Source of the DNA: Candidatus Omnitrophota bacterium
GTDB lineage: Bacteria; Omnitrophota; JACPQZ01
Length of the DNA: 34,765 nucleotides
Direction of reading: 5' to 3'
Assembly (NCBI GenBank): GCA_016190205.1
Contig: JACPQZ010000029.1
Span: forward strand, 1-34,765
Shown here: piece by piece, positions 1-9,200 of the stretch
Position numbering within the stretch: position 1 is the stretch's first letter
Layout of the letters: each line of letters begins with the position of its first letter
The notes under the pieces: model-generated
What the model saw: only the letters and a program-made list of their open reading frames with translations
Told to the model about the DNA's origin: nothing
Databases searched by the model: none
Translations under genes and position numbers: made by a program

Positions 1-221
1 TCCATAATGGTTCGCGCCTTCTGATACGTATGCGCCGTCCGCTCTCCTTTAAGCCACGCGCTTGACGCGCCCCGGAACACCACCACGACCGACGTCACAA
101 TGACCATCATGACCGTCAGCGCCACGAGAAGCTCAACGAGAGTAAACCCGATCGTACTGCGTACAGCGTACTGCGTACTGCGTGAAAACTTAAAATGGCT
201 TTTCTCTTTCGCTGTACGCAC
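1..221 (-). CDS. Type II secretion/type IV pilus minor pseudopilin, GspJ-like, 3' end outside window
   Basis: The reading frame contains GFTLVELLVALTVMMVIVTS, the prepilin peptidase site (cut after Gly, Glu at +5) followed by the hydrophobic pilin helix, so the product should be processed and assembled in a pseudopilus at the inner membrane. The sequence runs off the window at position 1, so only about 73 residues are visible. The only normal start codon upstream in frame is GTG at 221-219, which gives a leader of about 25 residues, several times the usual 6-10. That leader is partly encoded by the heptamer array at 154-181 (residues STQYAVRST). Its position after a gspI-like gene suggests the GspJ slot; the exact subunit is inferred. 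The start codon is uncertain because the repeat seems to have replaced the native leader. Confidence 0.75.
   Translation of the reverse strand, partial: MRTAKEKSHFKFSRSTQYAVRSTIGFTLVELLVALTVMMVIVTSVVVVFRGASSAWLKGERTAHTYQKARTIM
154..181. repeat. Heptanucleotide tandem array, 4 units of GTACWGC
   Basis: Four consecutive 7-bp units (GTACTGC, GTACAGC, GTACTGC, GTACTGC) lie immediately upstream of the prepilin cleavage site of the minus-strand pseudopilin. Three units make 21 bp or seven codons, so the array stays open and reads as a heptapeptide-like pattern in that gene. Confidence 0.9.
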
Positions 222-345
222 GACGCTGTACGCTGTACGAATCTCGCTCGCCCCGACGTTGCGCCGTACGCACGACGCTGTACGCTGTACGAATCCTGCT
301 CGCCCCGACGGTGCGCCGTACGCACGACGCTGTACGCTGAACGAA
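211..345. repeat. 52-bp tandem repeat built from GCTGTAC heptamers
   Basis: The block CACGACGCTGTACGCTGTAC begins at 219, 271 and (diverging after 15 bases) 323, a period of exactly 52 bp, about 2.5 copies. Within each copy the unit GCTGTAC recurs; it is the reverse complement of GTACAGC, so this is the same heptamer family in the other orientation. It fills the spacer between the two pseudopilin genes. No other gene is visible in the spacer. Confidence 0.88.
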
Positions 346-353
346 CCCAGTTA

Positions 354-836
354 TTACCGGTTAAGGTACGTCGCAAACTCTTTTTTGTAGGTCTCTCCAC
401 GGTCCTCCCAGCTCACGACGACGGCCACGCGCCGGAGTTCATTTGGGAAACCCAGCCCCACCCCGGGCTCATCCACGATGCTGGGTCCCAGAATTTCCCA
501 CGAGACGTGTCCCGTTTCTCCCTTAAGCTCAAGTGCGCCAGGGCGGGGTTCGCGCCCCTCAAGTTCGTACTGGGCGAGCTCATCCGCCCACTCCTCGACG
601 GCCGCAAGCCCCACACGTTCGACTTCCTCAAGCCGCTCGCGCGCCGCCAAAGTGGCCTCGTTGGCCAGGCGACCCTTCCGGCTCGCCCGCAAGCCCGCCG
701 GAAAAAGCTGTAACACGCTCACGAGCCCTACGGTCAAGAGCACCAAGGCAATCGTTATTTCAAGGAGCGAAAAACCCTTTTCGTACTGCGTACTGCGTAC
801 AGCGTACTGCGTAATGCGTAATGCGTAATGCGTCAT
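354..836 (-). CDS. Type II secretion/type IV pilus minor pseudopilin, GspI/PilV-like
   Basis: About 160 residues with the prepilin signature KGFSLLEITIALVLLTVGLVS: cleavage after Gly, Glu at +5, then a 20-residue hydrophobic helix, typical of GspI/PilV-type minor pseudopilins that sit at the pseudopilus tip in the inner membrane. The chosen start is ATG 836-834, which overlaps the stop of the upstream four-helix-bundle gene as ATGA, suggesting translational coupling; no good Shine-Dalgarno is visible. Residues 2-18 (THYALRITQYAVRSTQY) are encoded by a heptamer array, so the leader is about 20 residues instead of the usual few. A longer frame from 896 is open but has no support. Two consecutive TAA codons follow the gene. 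Confidence 0.85.
   Translation of the reverse strand: MTHYALRITQYAVRSTQYEKGFSLLEITIALVLLTVGLVSVLQLFPAGLRASRKGRLANEATLAARERLEEVERVGLAAVEEWADELAQYELEGREPRPGALELKGETGHVSWEILGPSIVDEPGVGLGFPNELRRVAVVVSWEDRGETYKKEFATYLNR
783..831. repeat. Heptanucleotide tandem array, 7 units of GTAMWGC
   Basis: Seven contiguous 7-bp units: GTACTGC twice, GTACAGC, GTACTGC, then GTAATGC three times. It lies wholly inside the 5' coding end of the gspI-like gene, between its ATG and the prepilin cleavage site. Confidence 0.92.
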
Positions 837-1189
837 AGTTTCTTTAGCAAGTTTGCAGCCATTCGGCTCACATGATCGATAAGTTCGGAAACGCATTCTT
901 GGTCTTCTTTCTTAAGATACGATAAGTCATTCGCAATAATTAACTGCGTCTCAAGCTCGGCCAGAGAACCCATGGTCATATTAAGAAACTGCTTGAACTC
1001 CTTCGAATGCCGCCTTCTAAATCCCTCGGCCACATTAGACGGAATGGATACGGCGCTACGCCTCATCTGAGAGACCAATCCGTAGAGTTCATGAGCCGGA
1101 AATTTTTCGGTCAACTTGTAAACCTCTCTTACAAGCTCAATCCCCTTTTTCCACAACTCCAAGTCCTTAAAACTTTTAATGCGACCCAT
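833..1189 (-). CDS. Four-helix bundle protein, S23/IVP family
   Basis: Around 118 residues starting MGRIKSFKDLELWKKG, with the family's characteristic pattern: FKDLELW near the N-terminus, then QMRRSAVSIPSNVAEGF and a final helix pair. This family was first seen encoded in 23S rRNA intervening sequences and is related to the Avd proteins of diversity-generating retroelements; its cellular function is not established. The start chosen is ATG 1189-1187, with GGAG six bases upstream; a GTG four codons earlier is possible. It is a guest inside a secretion operon, between gspF-like and gspI-like genes, and has GTACWGC-type repeat arrays on both sides, which suggests it arrived as a cassette. No reverse transcriptase or variable repeat is visible. 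Confidence 0.9.
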   Translation of the reverse strand: MGRIKSFKDLELWKKGIELVREVYKLTEKFPAHELYGLVSQMRRSAVSIPSNVAEGFRRRHSKEFKQFLNMTMGSLAELETQLIIANDLSYLKKEDQECVSELIDHVSRMAANLLKKL

Positions 1190-1204
1190 TTCACGCTCCA
1201 CAGC

Positions 1205-1303
1205 TCACGCTGTACGCACGACGCTGTACGCTGTACGCTGTACGAATCCCGCTCGCCCCCACGTTACGCTGTACGCACGACGCTGTACGCTGTACGAATC
1301 ACG
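1205..1303. repeat. GCTGTAC heptamer-derived repeat, two 59-bp copies
   Basis: The same CACGACGCTGTACGCTGTAC block seen at 219-345 begins at 1217 and again at 1276. It occupies nearly all of the spacer between the four-helix-bundle gene and the stop codon of the gspF-like gene. Nothing else is recognisable in this spacer. Confidence 0.88.
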
Positions 1304-1304
1304 C

Positions 1305-2423
1305 TTAACCCATGAGTTTCGCAAGTGTAAACAACGGCAAAAACATGGCGACCACAATAAATCCCACAATCAAGCCCATCACGACGATCATGATGGGCTC
1401 GAGGAGCGCGGTAAGACCTGAAACGGTCTGGTCAATCTCCTCCTCATAGGTATCCGCAATGCGGATGAGCATCTGATCGAGCTCGCCTGACTCTTCTCCC
1501 ACACCAATCATCTTGGCGACGAGCTGGGGGAAAAACCCGCTCGCCTCAAGGGGCTTCGTGATGCCTTCGCCCTCGCGCACGCTGTCGTGCACCCTCGTGA
1601 TCGCCTGGGCCAGCACCCGGTTTTCACCCGTCTCGCGCACGATGGTCAAGGCGCCCAGAACCGGCACGCCGCTATTTAAAAGCGTGCCGAAGGTGCGCGC
1701 AAACTGCGCCACGGCGATCTGCCGGATCAAGGGTCCAAAGAGAGGGATCTTGAGTTTAAACCGGTCTACGGGGAGCCGGAATCTTTCCGCGCGCACAAAG
1801 GCCCGCAGCCCGAATATGATTCCGGCGACCAATAGAATGGCCAGATACCAAAAGTTCCGCAGAAAATCGCTCGTCGCGATAAGAAGCCGCGTCGCGATGG
1901 GCAGCTCCCCGCCGAGCTCCTCAAACATGCTCGTAAAAGTTGGGATTACGAAAACCATTAGGAGTATCAGAATAAGCCCGGCTATGGTGAGCACAAAAAT
2001 CGGGTACATGAGGGCGCTCTTGATCTTACCCCGCAGGCGCTCCTGCTTCTCCAAAAACTCGGCCAGGCGCTTCAAAACACCTTCGAGCACCCCTCCGAGC
2101 TCCCCGGCGCGAACCATGTTCGTAAAAAGGCGTGGGAAGACCTTTCCGTGCTTGGCAAGGCTTTCGGAAAAACTCTCGCCCCCCGTGATGTCCACCGTTA
2201 CTTTCTCAAGGGCCTCCTTGAGGGTCCCGGGTTCCATCTGTGTCTCCAGGGTACGGATGCTTTTGACCAGGGGAAGCCCCGCCCCCATCAAGGTCGCAAG
2301 CTCCCGCGTGAATACCACGAGCTGCTTGGCCGTCACCCCGCGCCGCGCAAAGAGGCGCTTCGCGCTCAACTCGCGCTTGAGTGCGTCTACGCTTACCTGG
2401 GCATGCGTCTTATTGTCTGCCAT
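1305..2423 (-). CDS. gspF: Type II secretion/type IV pilus inner-membrane platform protein, GspF/PilC family
   Basis: The 372-residue product has the full GspF architecture: two homologous cytoplasmic helical domains (about 30-135 and 230-340), each with the family pattern FTRELATLMGAGLPL or FARTFGTLLNSGVPV, and three membrane helices near 140-162, 190-210 and 343-367. It is the polytopic platform that links the secretion or pilus ATPase to pseudopilin assembly. Length is slightly short of the usual ~400 but nothing essential looks missing. It heads the operon that continues into the pseudopilins. The start is ATG 2423-2421; no strong Shine-Dalgarno is seen. A good sigma-70 promoter lies 35-63 bp upstream. 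Whether it serves a secretion system or a pilus cannot be told here. Confidence 0.92.
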   Translation of the reverse strand: MADNKTHAQVSVDALKRELSAKRLFARRGVTAKQLVVFTRELATLMGAGLPLVKSIRTLETQMEPGTLKEALEKVTVDITGGESFSESLAKHGKVFPRLFTNMVRAGELGGVLEGVLKRLAEFLEKQERLRGKIKSALMYPIFVLTIAGLILILLMVFVIPTFTSMFEELGGELPIATRLLIATSDFLRNFWYLAILLVAGIIFGLRAFVRAERFRLPVDRFKLKIPLFGPLIRQIAVAQFARTFGTLLNSGVPVLGALTIVRETGENRVLAQAITRVHDSVREGEGITKPLEASGFFPQLVAKMIGVGEESGELDQMLIRIADTYEEEIDQTVSGLTALLEPIMIVVMGLIVGFIVVAMFLPLFTLAKLMG

Positions 2424-2457
2424 ATTGCGTCTAACCCAAATTCTTGCCTACAGTTAG

Positions 2458-2486
2458 AGTATACTGGAAATAAAAACCCGCGTCAA
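2458..2486 (-). promoter_or_regulatory. Sigma-70-like promoter of the gspF operon, overlapping a terminator
   Basis: On the minus strand, TTGACG (2486-2481), a 17-bp spacer and TATACT (2463-2458) make a good promoter 35 bp upstream of the gspF ATG. The -35 box sits in the loop and 3' arm of the terminator hairpin at 2477-2499, so transcription termination of the upstream toxin-antitoxin unit and initiation here share sequence. Confidence 0.7.
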
Positions 2487-2499
2487 CGAACGACGCGGG
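2468..2499 (-). terminator. Intrinsic terminator of the toxin-antitoxin unit; copy 1 of a 32-bp direct repeat
   Basis: On the minus strand the arms CCCGCGTC and GACGCGGG form a perfect 8-bp stem with a 7-base loop, followed by TTTTTATTT. It lies 55 bp after the toxin stop. The 32-bp block matches 3202-3233 at 31 of 32 positions. Confidence 0.85.
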
Positions 2500-2554
2500 T
2501 GTAAGATGTGGGTTTTTATAAGGTTATGCTATCGCTTCTCCAGAACTCAGGATG

Positions 2555-2869
2555 CTAAACAAGCCCCAGCCGGAGCAGTTTCTTAGCTAGAGCGTAAACA
2601 TCTTGCCGATCACCCTCTCTGCGGATCCCCAGGGACACCACGAGGACCAACGTTTTAGATTTCTCAACGCGATAGATGATCCGGTATCTCTGGCCGGCTG
2701 CCCGAAGACTTCGATACCCCCTAAGTTCCCCGACGAGGGGCTTACCCTGTAGCCCTGGGTCATGTGCAAGACCGTCTATCCGGTCACGAATGGCCCCTTG
2801 CACGCGCCGGTCCGTTATCTCGGAGAGCACCTTAAGGGCAATAGGCTCAATGACGATGCGATGAGTCAC
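2555..2869 (-). CDS. RelE/ParE-family toxin
   Basis: A 104-residue basic protein with the RelE/ParE-fold pattern: IEPIALKVLSEI at the start, GKPLVGELRGYRSLRAAGQRYRIIY in the middle, and a VVSLGIRREGDRQDVY C-terminal strand with basic residues. RelE members cleave mRNA on the ribosome while ParE members inhibit gyrase; the sequence does not decide which. The GTG start (2869-2867) overlaps the antitoxin stop as GTGA, the normal antitoxin-first arrangement. It ends before an intrinsic terminator. Length is typical of the family. Confidence 0.9.
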   Translation of the reverse strand: MTHRIVIEPIALKVLSEITDRRVQGAIRDRIDGLAHDPGLQGKPLVGELRGYRSLRAAGQRYRIIYRVEKSKTLVLVVSLGIRREGDRQDVYALAKKLLRLGLV

Positions 2870-3135
2870 AGGTTAAGAGTGCTCTTTGCCTGCTCCCATG
2901 GAATACCCTTCCCAGCCCTCGCCTCCTTTATGCCCCGGCGAAGGGCTTCCATCATCTTCTTGTCTCCGAGGATCTCCAGAGTCTCCAGAATAGCCTCATA
3001 GACTTCCCAGCGCAGAATCGCCAAGACCGGCTTGCCCCTGCGCGTCACCGTAACGGCCTCATGGCTCTTGACAAGCCGCTTGGGCAGAGAGGTAAGCTCG
3101 TGACGTGCTTCCGTAATCGGAATATCTTTAGACAT
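2866..3135 (-). CDS. Phd/YefM-family antitoxin
   Basis: An 89-residue protein with an N-terminal Phd/YefM DNA-binding half (ITEARHELTSLPKRL, VTVTRRGKPVLAILRWEVYEAI) and a C-terminal helix expected to wrap the toxin. It would neutralise the RelE/ParE protein and repress its own promoter. ATG 3135-3133 is preceded by AAGGAGA at a good distance. It lies first in a two-gene unit, overlapping the toxin by four bases. Repression probably acts on the promoter just upstream, where TGTAC half-sites occur around the -10 box. Confidence 0.92.
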   Translation of the reverse strand: MSKDIPITEARHELTSLPKRLVKSHEAVTVTRRGKPVLAILRWEVYEAILETLEILGDKKMMEALRRGIKEARAGKGIPWEQAKSTLNL

Positions 3136-3160
3136 GCGGTCTCCTTATTCTGTACCTTTA

Positions 3161-3189
3161 ATTGTACATGTAAATGTGCGGATGATCAA
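3161..3189 (-). promoter_or_regulatory. Promoter and likely autoregulatory site of the toxin-antitoxin unit
   Basis: Minus strand TTGATC (3189-3184), 17-bp spacer, TACAAT (3166-3161), 26 bp before the antitoxin start. The -10 region overlaps TACATGTACA, and another GTACA lies just downstream, which are plausible antitoxin half-sites; the operator role is inferred. Confidence 0.7.
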
Positions 3190-3201
3190 GGGCCGGGCAC
3201 A

Positions 3202-3233
3202 AAATAAAAACCCGCGTCAACGAACGGCGCGGG
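3202..3233 (-). terminator. Intrinsic terminator of the giant fibre gene; copy 2 of the 32-bp direct repeat
   Basis: Minus strand hairpin CCCGCGCC / GACGCGGG (one G-U pair) with a 7-base loop, then TTTTTATTTTG. It lies 63 bp past the stop of the large fibre gene and just upstream of the toxin-antitoxin promoter. Confidence 0.82.
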
Positions 3234-3295
3234 CGATAGGTACCTTTGTAACCAAGCGCATATTCAGAAGTTACGACAGAGGGCGCTGTCCCCCA

Positions 3296-6200
3296 CTAGC
3301 GCAGAAGGACTCGCACGGTTCCTTGTTTGCCTTCCTCCAGGCCTTCCCACGCGGTGCCGATTACCTGGCTTGCGCTAACCGGTTCACTGCCCGCGGATTG
3401 AGCGACGCCCGGCAGGGGGCTCGCGACCAGAAAATCTCCACTTTGTATGGGCCCGACCGCCTTGACGGGGACCGTACCCAATAAAGCGATAGGGTAACTG
3501 CCCTCCCGGTCGCCGCTCAAAATCCACCCGGGCTGGGTGGAGACGACGCCCGCAATAGGACCTTCCCGCGCACGATTAGATCGCTTCACGAACTCCGGCT
3601 CATCGCCCATCACAACCACGTCGCCCGGTTCGAGCTTCTCTTTCGACCAGTAGTTCTCGGCCACGTCGCCCGCCGTGACGTTTCCGGAAGGGGCGAATAT
3701 CGTGCCGTCTACCTCTAAGTTGCCTTCGATGTACAGATCGTCATCCGAGTTTATAACGGCCTGATCCGGGATGGTGTTATCTGCAATAATGTTGTAGGCA
3801 AATCCATACGTACCGCCCACGTTAAATGAACCTGTCCCATCCGTACCAACGAAGAGATTACCGTCAAAAAACACGCTTTCGTCCACCTCGAGATCGCCGT
3901 CAATGAAGAGGTCGTCGTCCGCACTTATCGGAGTGGTATAAGTTGCCCCTCCGACGCCACTAAAATTATTATATGCCGTCTGCCCGAAGCCGCCCACTGC
4001 CAAGGTGCTCGTTATCTGGACAGATCCATTGATCGTAAGATCATTGGCGGCGAGGCTCAAGAGGTTGGTGTCCGAGCTTATGCCGATCTCGCTTCCGTCC
4101 ACCGCGAGGTCTCCATCCATCTCAAGGGTTTCCAGCATGTAATTGGGACCATCCACCACATAGAGCCCCCACGTGTCGTCCGAATCGATGTAGACCCCGT
4201 AGCTCGTGCCGGTGACGTTGGAGACACTGGCGTACACGGCGTAGTTCGTGTCGGCGGAATCGGCCTGGGCATAAACACCGTAATTGGTTGTGGTGGAATA
4301 CACATTTCCAGTCGCGATGCCATACACCCCGTAATTGTTGTACGTGGGGGTCGTTGGGCCACTTCCTGCAGAAGCCGCCGCACCATAAACACCGTACAGG
4401 TTGAAGGTATCGGTGTCTACCGCAACTCCGGAATAATCCGCATCCACGCGAAGACCGTACGTATTATGCGTGTGGCCGTTTGTTTGGGTCGTCCTGTTAT
4501 CGTCTAAATCGATATACTGACCATAATTTGTCAGGGAGGTTACGTTATGCGTTCCACCCAAGTCAAAGTCCAAAAAGATGAGCCGCCGGTCGGTTTCTTC
4601 GGCCGTGGTGGGCGCGTCGATGACCTGGATACTGTAATCGTCGTTGTTCACGGCAGTGGTACCCACCGCGAGCTCTCCAGTAACACCGACGCTTTCAAAA
4701 TAAGAGCTTTCATTCACCTCTAGAGTTCCATCGATAAAAAGGTCGTCGGGCCCATTGACCTCGCCAGTATAGGTTGCTCCTCCTGCATCATAGAAGGTGC
4801 TATAAGGAAACTGCGTGGCGCTCCCCACAGTCAATGCGCTGGTTATGGCGACAGACCCATTGACCGTTAGGTCATTGGCGGCCATGCTTAGTAGATTCGT
4901 GTCAGAGGAAATGCCGATCTCGCTTCCGTCCACCATGAGGTCGCCTTCCACGGTCACCAGATTGGCCGTGAGGCCGATGAGGTCGGTGTCGGAAGACATC
5001 CCGATCTGACTGCCGTTGACGTAGAGATCGCCCGAAAGGGTCATGTATCCGGTACCTACCAGAGTCGTCGCAGAGAGGGAGCCATTGACCGTAAGAAGAT
5101 TGGCGGCCATAGACAAAAGATTGGTGTCGCTGGTTAAGCCGATCTCACTGCCGTCCACGATAAGGTCTCCATCCATTTCAAGAGTTTCCAGCATGTAGTT
5201 GGGCCCGTCCACCACATAGAGCCCCCACGTGTCGTCCGAATCGATGTAGACCCCGTAGCTTGTGCCGGTGACGTTGGCGACGCGGGCATACACCGCATAA
5301 TTAGTATCACCGGAATTTGCTTGAGCCCAAATACCGTAATTTAACGTACTATCGTTTTCGTTACCGGTAGCCGCCACATAAGCGCCGTAATTATTACGAG
5401 TAGGCGCTCCAACATCGCTCCCACCTGTGGTGCTCGCGACTCCGTAGATGGCATATTGGTTATTCGTATCATCTCCAGGGGTCCTACCGGTGTGATCTAC
5501 ATCTACCCTAAGTCCATATAAATTTTGCGGGCCCGTTACTCCAGAGACATGATCTCTGGTATCATCCACATCAATATATTGTCCATAATTGCTGGTTGTG
5601 AGACCAGTAGTTGATCCAGCTATGTCAAAGTTCGCAAAGATGAGCCGCCGGTCGGTCTCATCGTTCGTGGAAGGCGCGTCGGCTATCGTCAAGCTGTAGT
5701 CTGCGTTGTTCACGAGCGTTGTTCCCACCGCGAGCTCTCCAGTCACACCCAAAACAGAGGTCACCCTTTGTGTTCCTAACACGTCAAGGAGATTAGCGGC
5801 CAGGCTCAAAAGATCTGCGTCGGTGGCCAGGCCGATCTGGCTTCCCTGGACGGCCAGGTCCCCTTCCACGATAAGGGAGCCGTTCACCTCCAGGCGGTTG
5901 GCTAAGAGGTCTATAATATCCGCGTCCGAGGCCATGCCAATTTGACTGCCCTCTACCTGAAGGTCACCGCCCAGCGTGAGGCCAAATGACGTCCATGTGC
6001 CGTCCACGTCCAGGTCGTCATCCGTGAGGGTGATCTTGTCCCCTGCCGTGAGATTGGTATCACCAGATATGTCAATGGTGGAAAGCGACGTCCCTGTGTG
6101 GGTGTGCCCGGGGTCAGCCCCGGTAGTCACGTTCGCCCCCGTGACGGTGGTCGCGGCCATGGTACCGTTGACCGTAAGGACGTCGGCTGCCAGGCTCATG

Positions 6201-9200
6201 AGATCGGTGTCGGAAGACATCCCGATCTGACTGCCGTTGACTTCGATATCTTCGGCAAAGAGGGCGTTTAAGGTCGTGTTATTTCCGAGCCGCATGGCCT
6301 CCGACATGCCGCCGTTTAATATGGCGCTAAACCTTAAGGACGCAATTTCGGTCGTGTCCGTTGCAGAATCCCATACAGCTTCAATCTGCACGGCTTCAGT
6401 CGCGTTGCCTGCTCCAATTCCGTCAAAATCCTCCAGGTAAAAAGATTGCCTCGCGCCCATTCCAGCCGCCCCGCCCGTAGTCCCTTCATCGTCCACCTGG
6501 AGCCTCATGATTTGGGCGACCGCATTTGACGGCCCTGTGTCCAAAATATGGACGCTGTCTGTGAGCGTGCCGTTGATGTCGAGCTGGTTGGCGGCCAGGG
6601 ATAATAGATCTGCATCGCTTGCGAGCCCGATCTGGCTCCCCTGGACGGCCAAGTCCCCTTCCACGATAAGCGAGCCATTCACCTCCAAGCGGTTGTCTAA
6701 GAGGTCTATAATATCCGCGTCGGAGGCCAGGCCAATTTGACTGCCCTCTACCTGAAGGTCGCCGCCCAGCGTGAGCCCAAACGTTGTCCATGTTCCGTCC
6801 ACGTCCAGGTCGTCATCCGTGAGCGTGATCTTGTCCCCGGCCGTGAGGTTGGTGTCATCAGAGATGTCAATGGTGGAAAGCGACGTCCCTGTGTGCGTGT
6901 GCCCGGGGTCTGCCCCGCTTGTGACATTGGCCCCTGTCACCGTGGTCGCGGCCATCGTGCCATTGACTGTAAGAAGATTGGCGGCAAGAGACATAAGATT
7001 GGTATCGGACGTGAGACCGATTTCGCTGCCATCCACCGCGAGGTCTCCATCCATCTCCAGAGTTTCCAGCATGTAGTTGGGCCCGTCCACCACATAAAGC
7101 CCCCACGTGTCGTCCGAATCGATGTAAACCCCGTAGCTTGTGCCGGTGACGTTGGCTACACGGGCGTACACGGCATAATTTTGAGTACCGGAATTTGCTT
7201 GAGCCCAAAGACCGTAATTGCTCGTATTTTCATTCACGTTACCGGTTGCTATCACATAAGCGCCGTAGTTATTACGGCTAGGGTTGTTTCCTGGATCTTC
7301 TGGTCCCGTCGTGCTCACGGCCCCGTAAAGAGCATATTGGTTATTCGTGTCGTCGCCAGGCGTGGATCCGGTGTGATCTACATCTACCCTTAGTCCATAT
7401 AAATCTTGCGGACCGGTTGGCCCTCCAGACGAGTGCGTTCTCGTATCATCCACATCAATATACTGACCATAATTGCTGGTTAAGCCGCCCGTCGTTGTGC
7501 CGCTCAAATCGAAATTTGTAAAGACCAGGCGCCGGTCGGTCTCATCGTTTGTGGAAGGCGCGTCGGCAATCGTCACGCTGTAGTCGGCGTTGTTCACGAG
7601 CGTTGTTCCCACCGCAAGCTCTCCAGTCACACCCAAAACAGATGTCACCCTTTGTGTACCTAACACATCAAGGAGGTTAGCGGCCAGGCTCAAAAGGTCT
7701 GCGTCCGAGGCCAGGCCAATTTGACTGCCCTCTACTTGAAGGTCACCGCCCAGCGTGAGGCCAAATGACGTCCATGTGCCGTCCACGTCCAGGTCGTCAT
7801 CTGTCAGCGTGATCTTGTCCCCTGCCGTGAGATTGGTATCACCAGATATGTCAATGGTGGAAAGCGACGTCCCTGTGTGGGTGTGGCCGGGGTCTGCCCC
7901 GGTAGTCACATTCGCCCCCGTGACGGTCGTCGCGGCCACGGTGCCGTTGACCGTAAGGACGTCGGCTGCCAGGCTCATGAGATCGGTGTCGCTGGTTAAG
8001 CCTATTTGGGAACCGTTGACTTCCACATCTCCGGCGACGGTTAAGATATTGGCCGCTAAAGTCAAGAGGTCTGTATCGCTGGTTAAACCCACTTGGCTTC
8101 CATCAACTTCCACATCCCCTGTCACATTTAAGGTATCATCTATTTTAACGTCTCCAGAGGCATTTCCTGCCAGAAGGGTAAAGTCATTAAAGGACCCCGT
8201 CACTTGGAGAGAGCCATAATTTTCGGCTGACGCTCCTGTGGGATAGCCATAGATGCGCATCTCTTGATTCTCTCCAGAGGTGGAATCTTCATACCACCAG
8301 TTTGCGAGATTGCCTCCAGGAAGCGTTGAAATGACAGCGGATTGTCCGGCATCAAGTGACGCGAATGTAACAGCAGTTACGGTATCATTCGTAAAATAGA
8401 TACCCGGGTCTTCCCCTGCCGTATTTCTCACAACAATCCCTGCGGCGGAACCCGAAAAAATACTATCTATCTCAACAAATGAACCAGATGCAAGAGTGCC
8501 TATAGGCGGCGCGGTCTCGTAAAAGTTAATGTCAGGGTTTGCTCCCATGATAACTATCCCAGAGCTGGGGCCCATCTGAAAAGTCTTAGAACCTCCTGTG
8601 GATAAGTAAAATGCCCCATCGTTTGTGGATAGGTTTTTCACCACAACGGACAAATCTTCCGTGCGGAATTGATCTCCTTCAATGCTCCCGTCCACATCCA
8701 AAAGAACGCTGGAAAGAGTCATTAAATCGGCTTTTGTAGCAAGCCCGATCTGGCTCCCCTGGACCGCGAGGTCTCCTTCTACGATCAAAGAGCCATTGAT
8801 TTCCAGGCGGTCTGCCAAGAGGTCCATGAGATCGGTGTCGCTCGTCATGCCGATCTGACTCCCGTCCACGAAGAGGTCCCCGCTTGTGATGACGTTTTGA
8901 GCGAAGGTGACGCTTTCACCGGCGTCGATCGTGATGGCCGCCGCGTCGGAGGTGTCGGTGATGCCGGAGCTTGTGAGTGTATCGGAATCGCTGAATTTAC
9001 CCAGGCGGTTCGTGGTGCCAGAGCCGTCTATCTCGCCCGATACAGAGGCGGTCGTGTGGGTGTGGCCGGGGTCTTCCCCGGAAGTGACGTTGGCCCCCGT
9101 GACGGTCGTTGCGGCCAGGGTGCCATCCACGGTTAAGACGGTGGAGGCCAGGGCCAAGAGATTGGTGTCCGAGGCAAGCCCCACGTTACTCCCCTCCACG

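Noticed and set aside
154-345. CRISPR array or replication iterons in the GTACGC repeats
   Set aside because: Units are contiguous 7-mers without unique spacers, no cas genes are present, and they lie in secretion genes with no origin features.
783-1303. Diversity-generating retroelement around the S23/IVP (Avd-like) gene
   Set aside because: No reverse transcriptase, no template/variable repeat pair and no adenine-biased variation are visible; the nearby repeats are simple heptamers.
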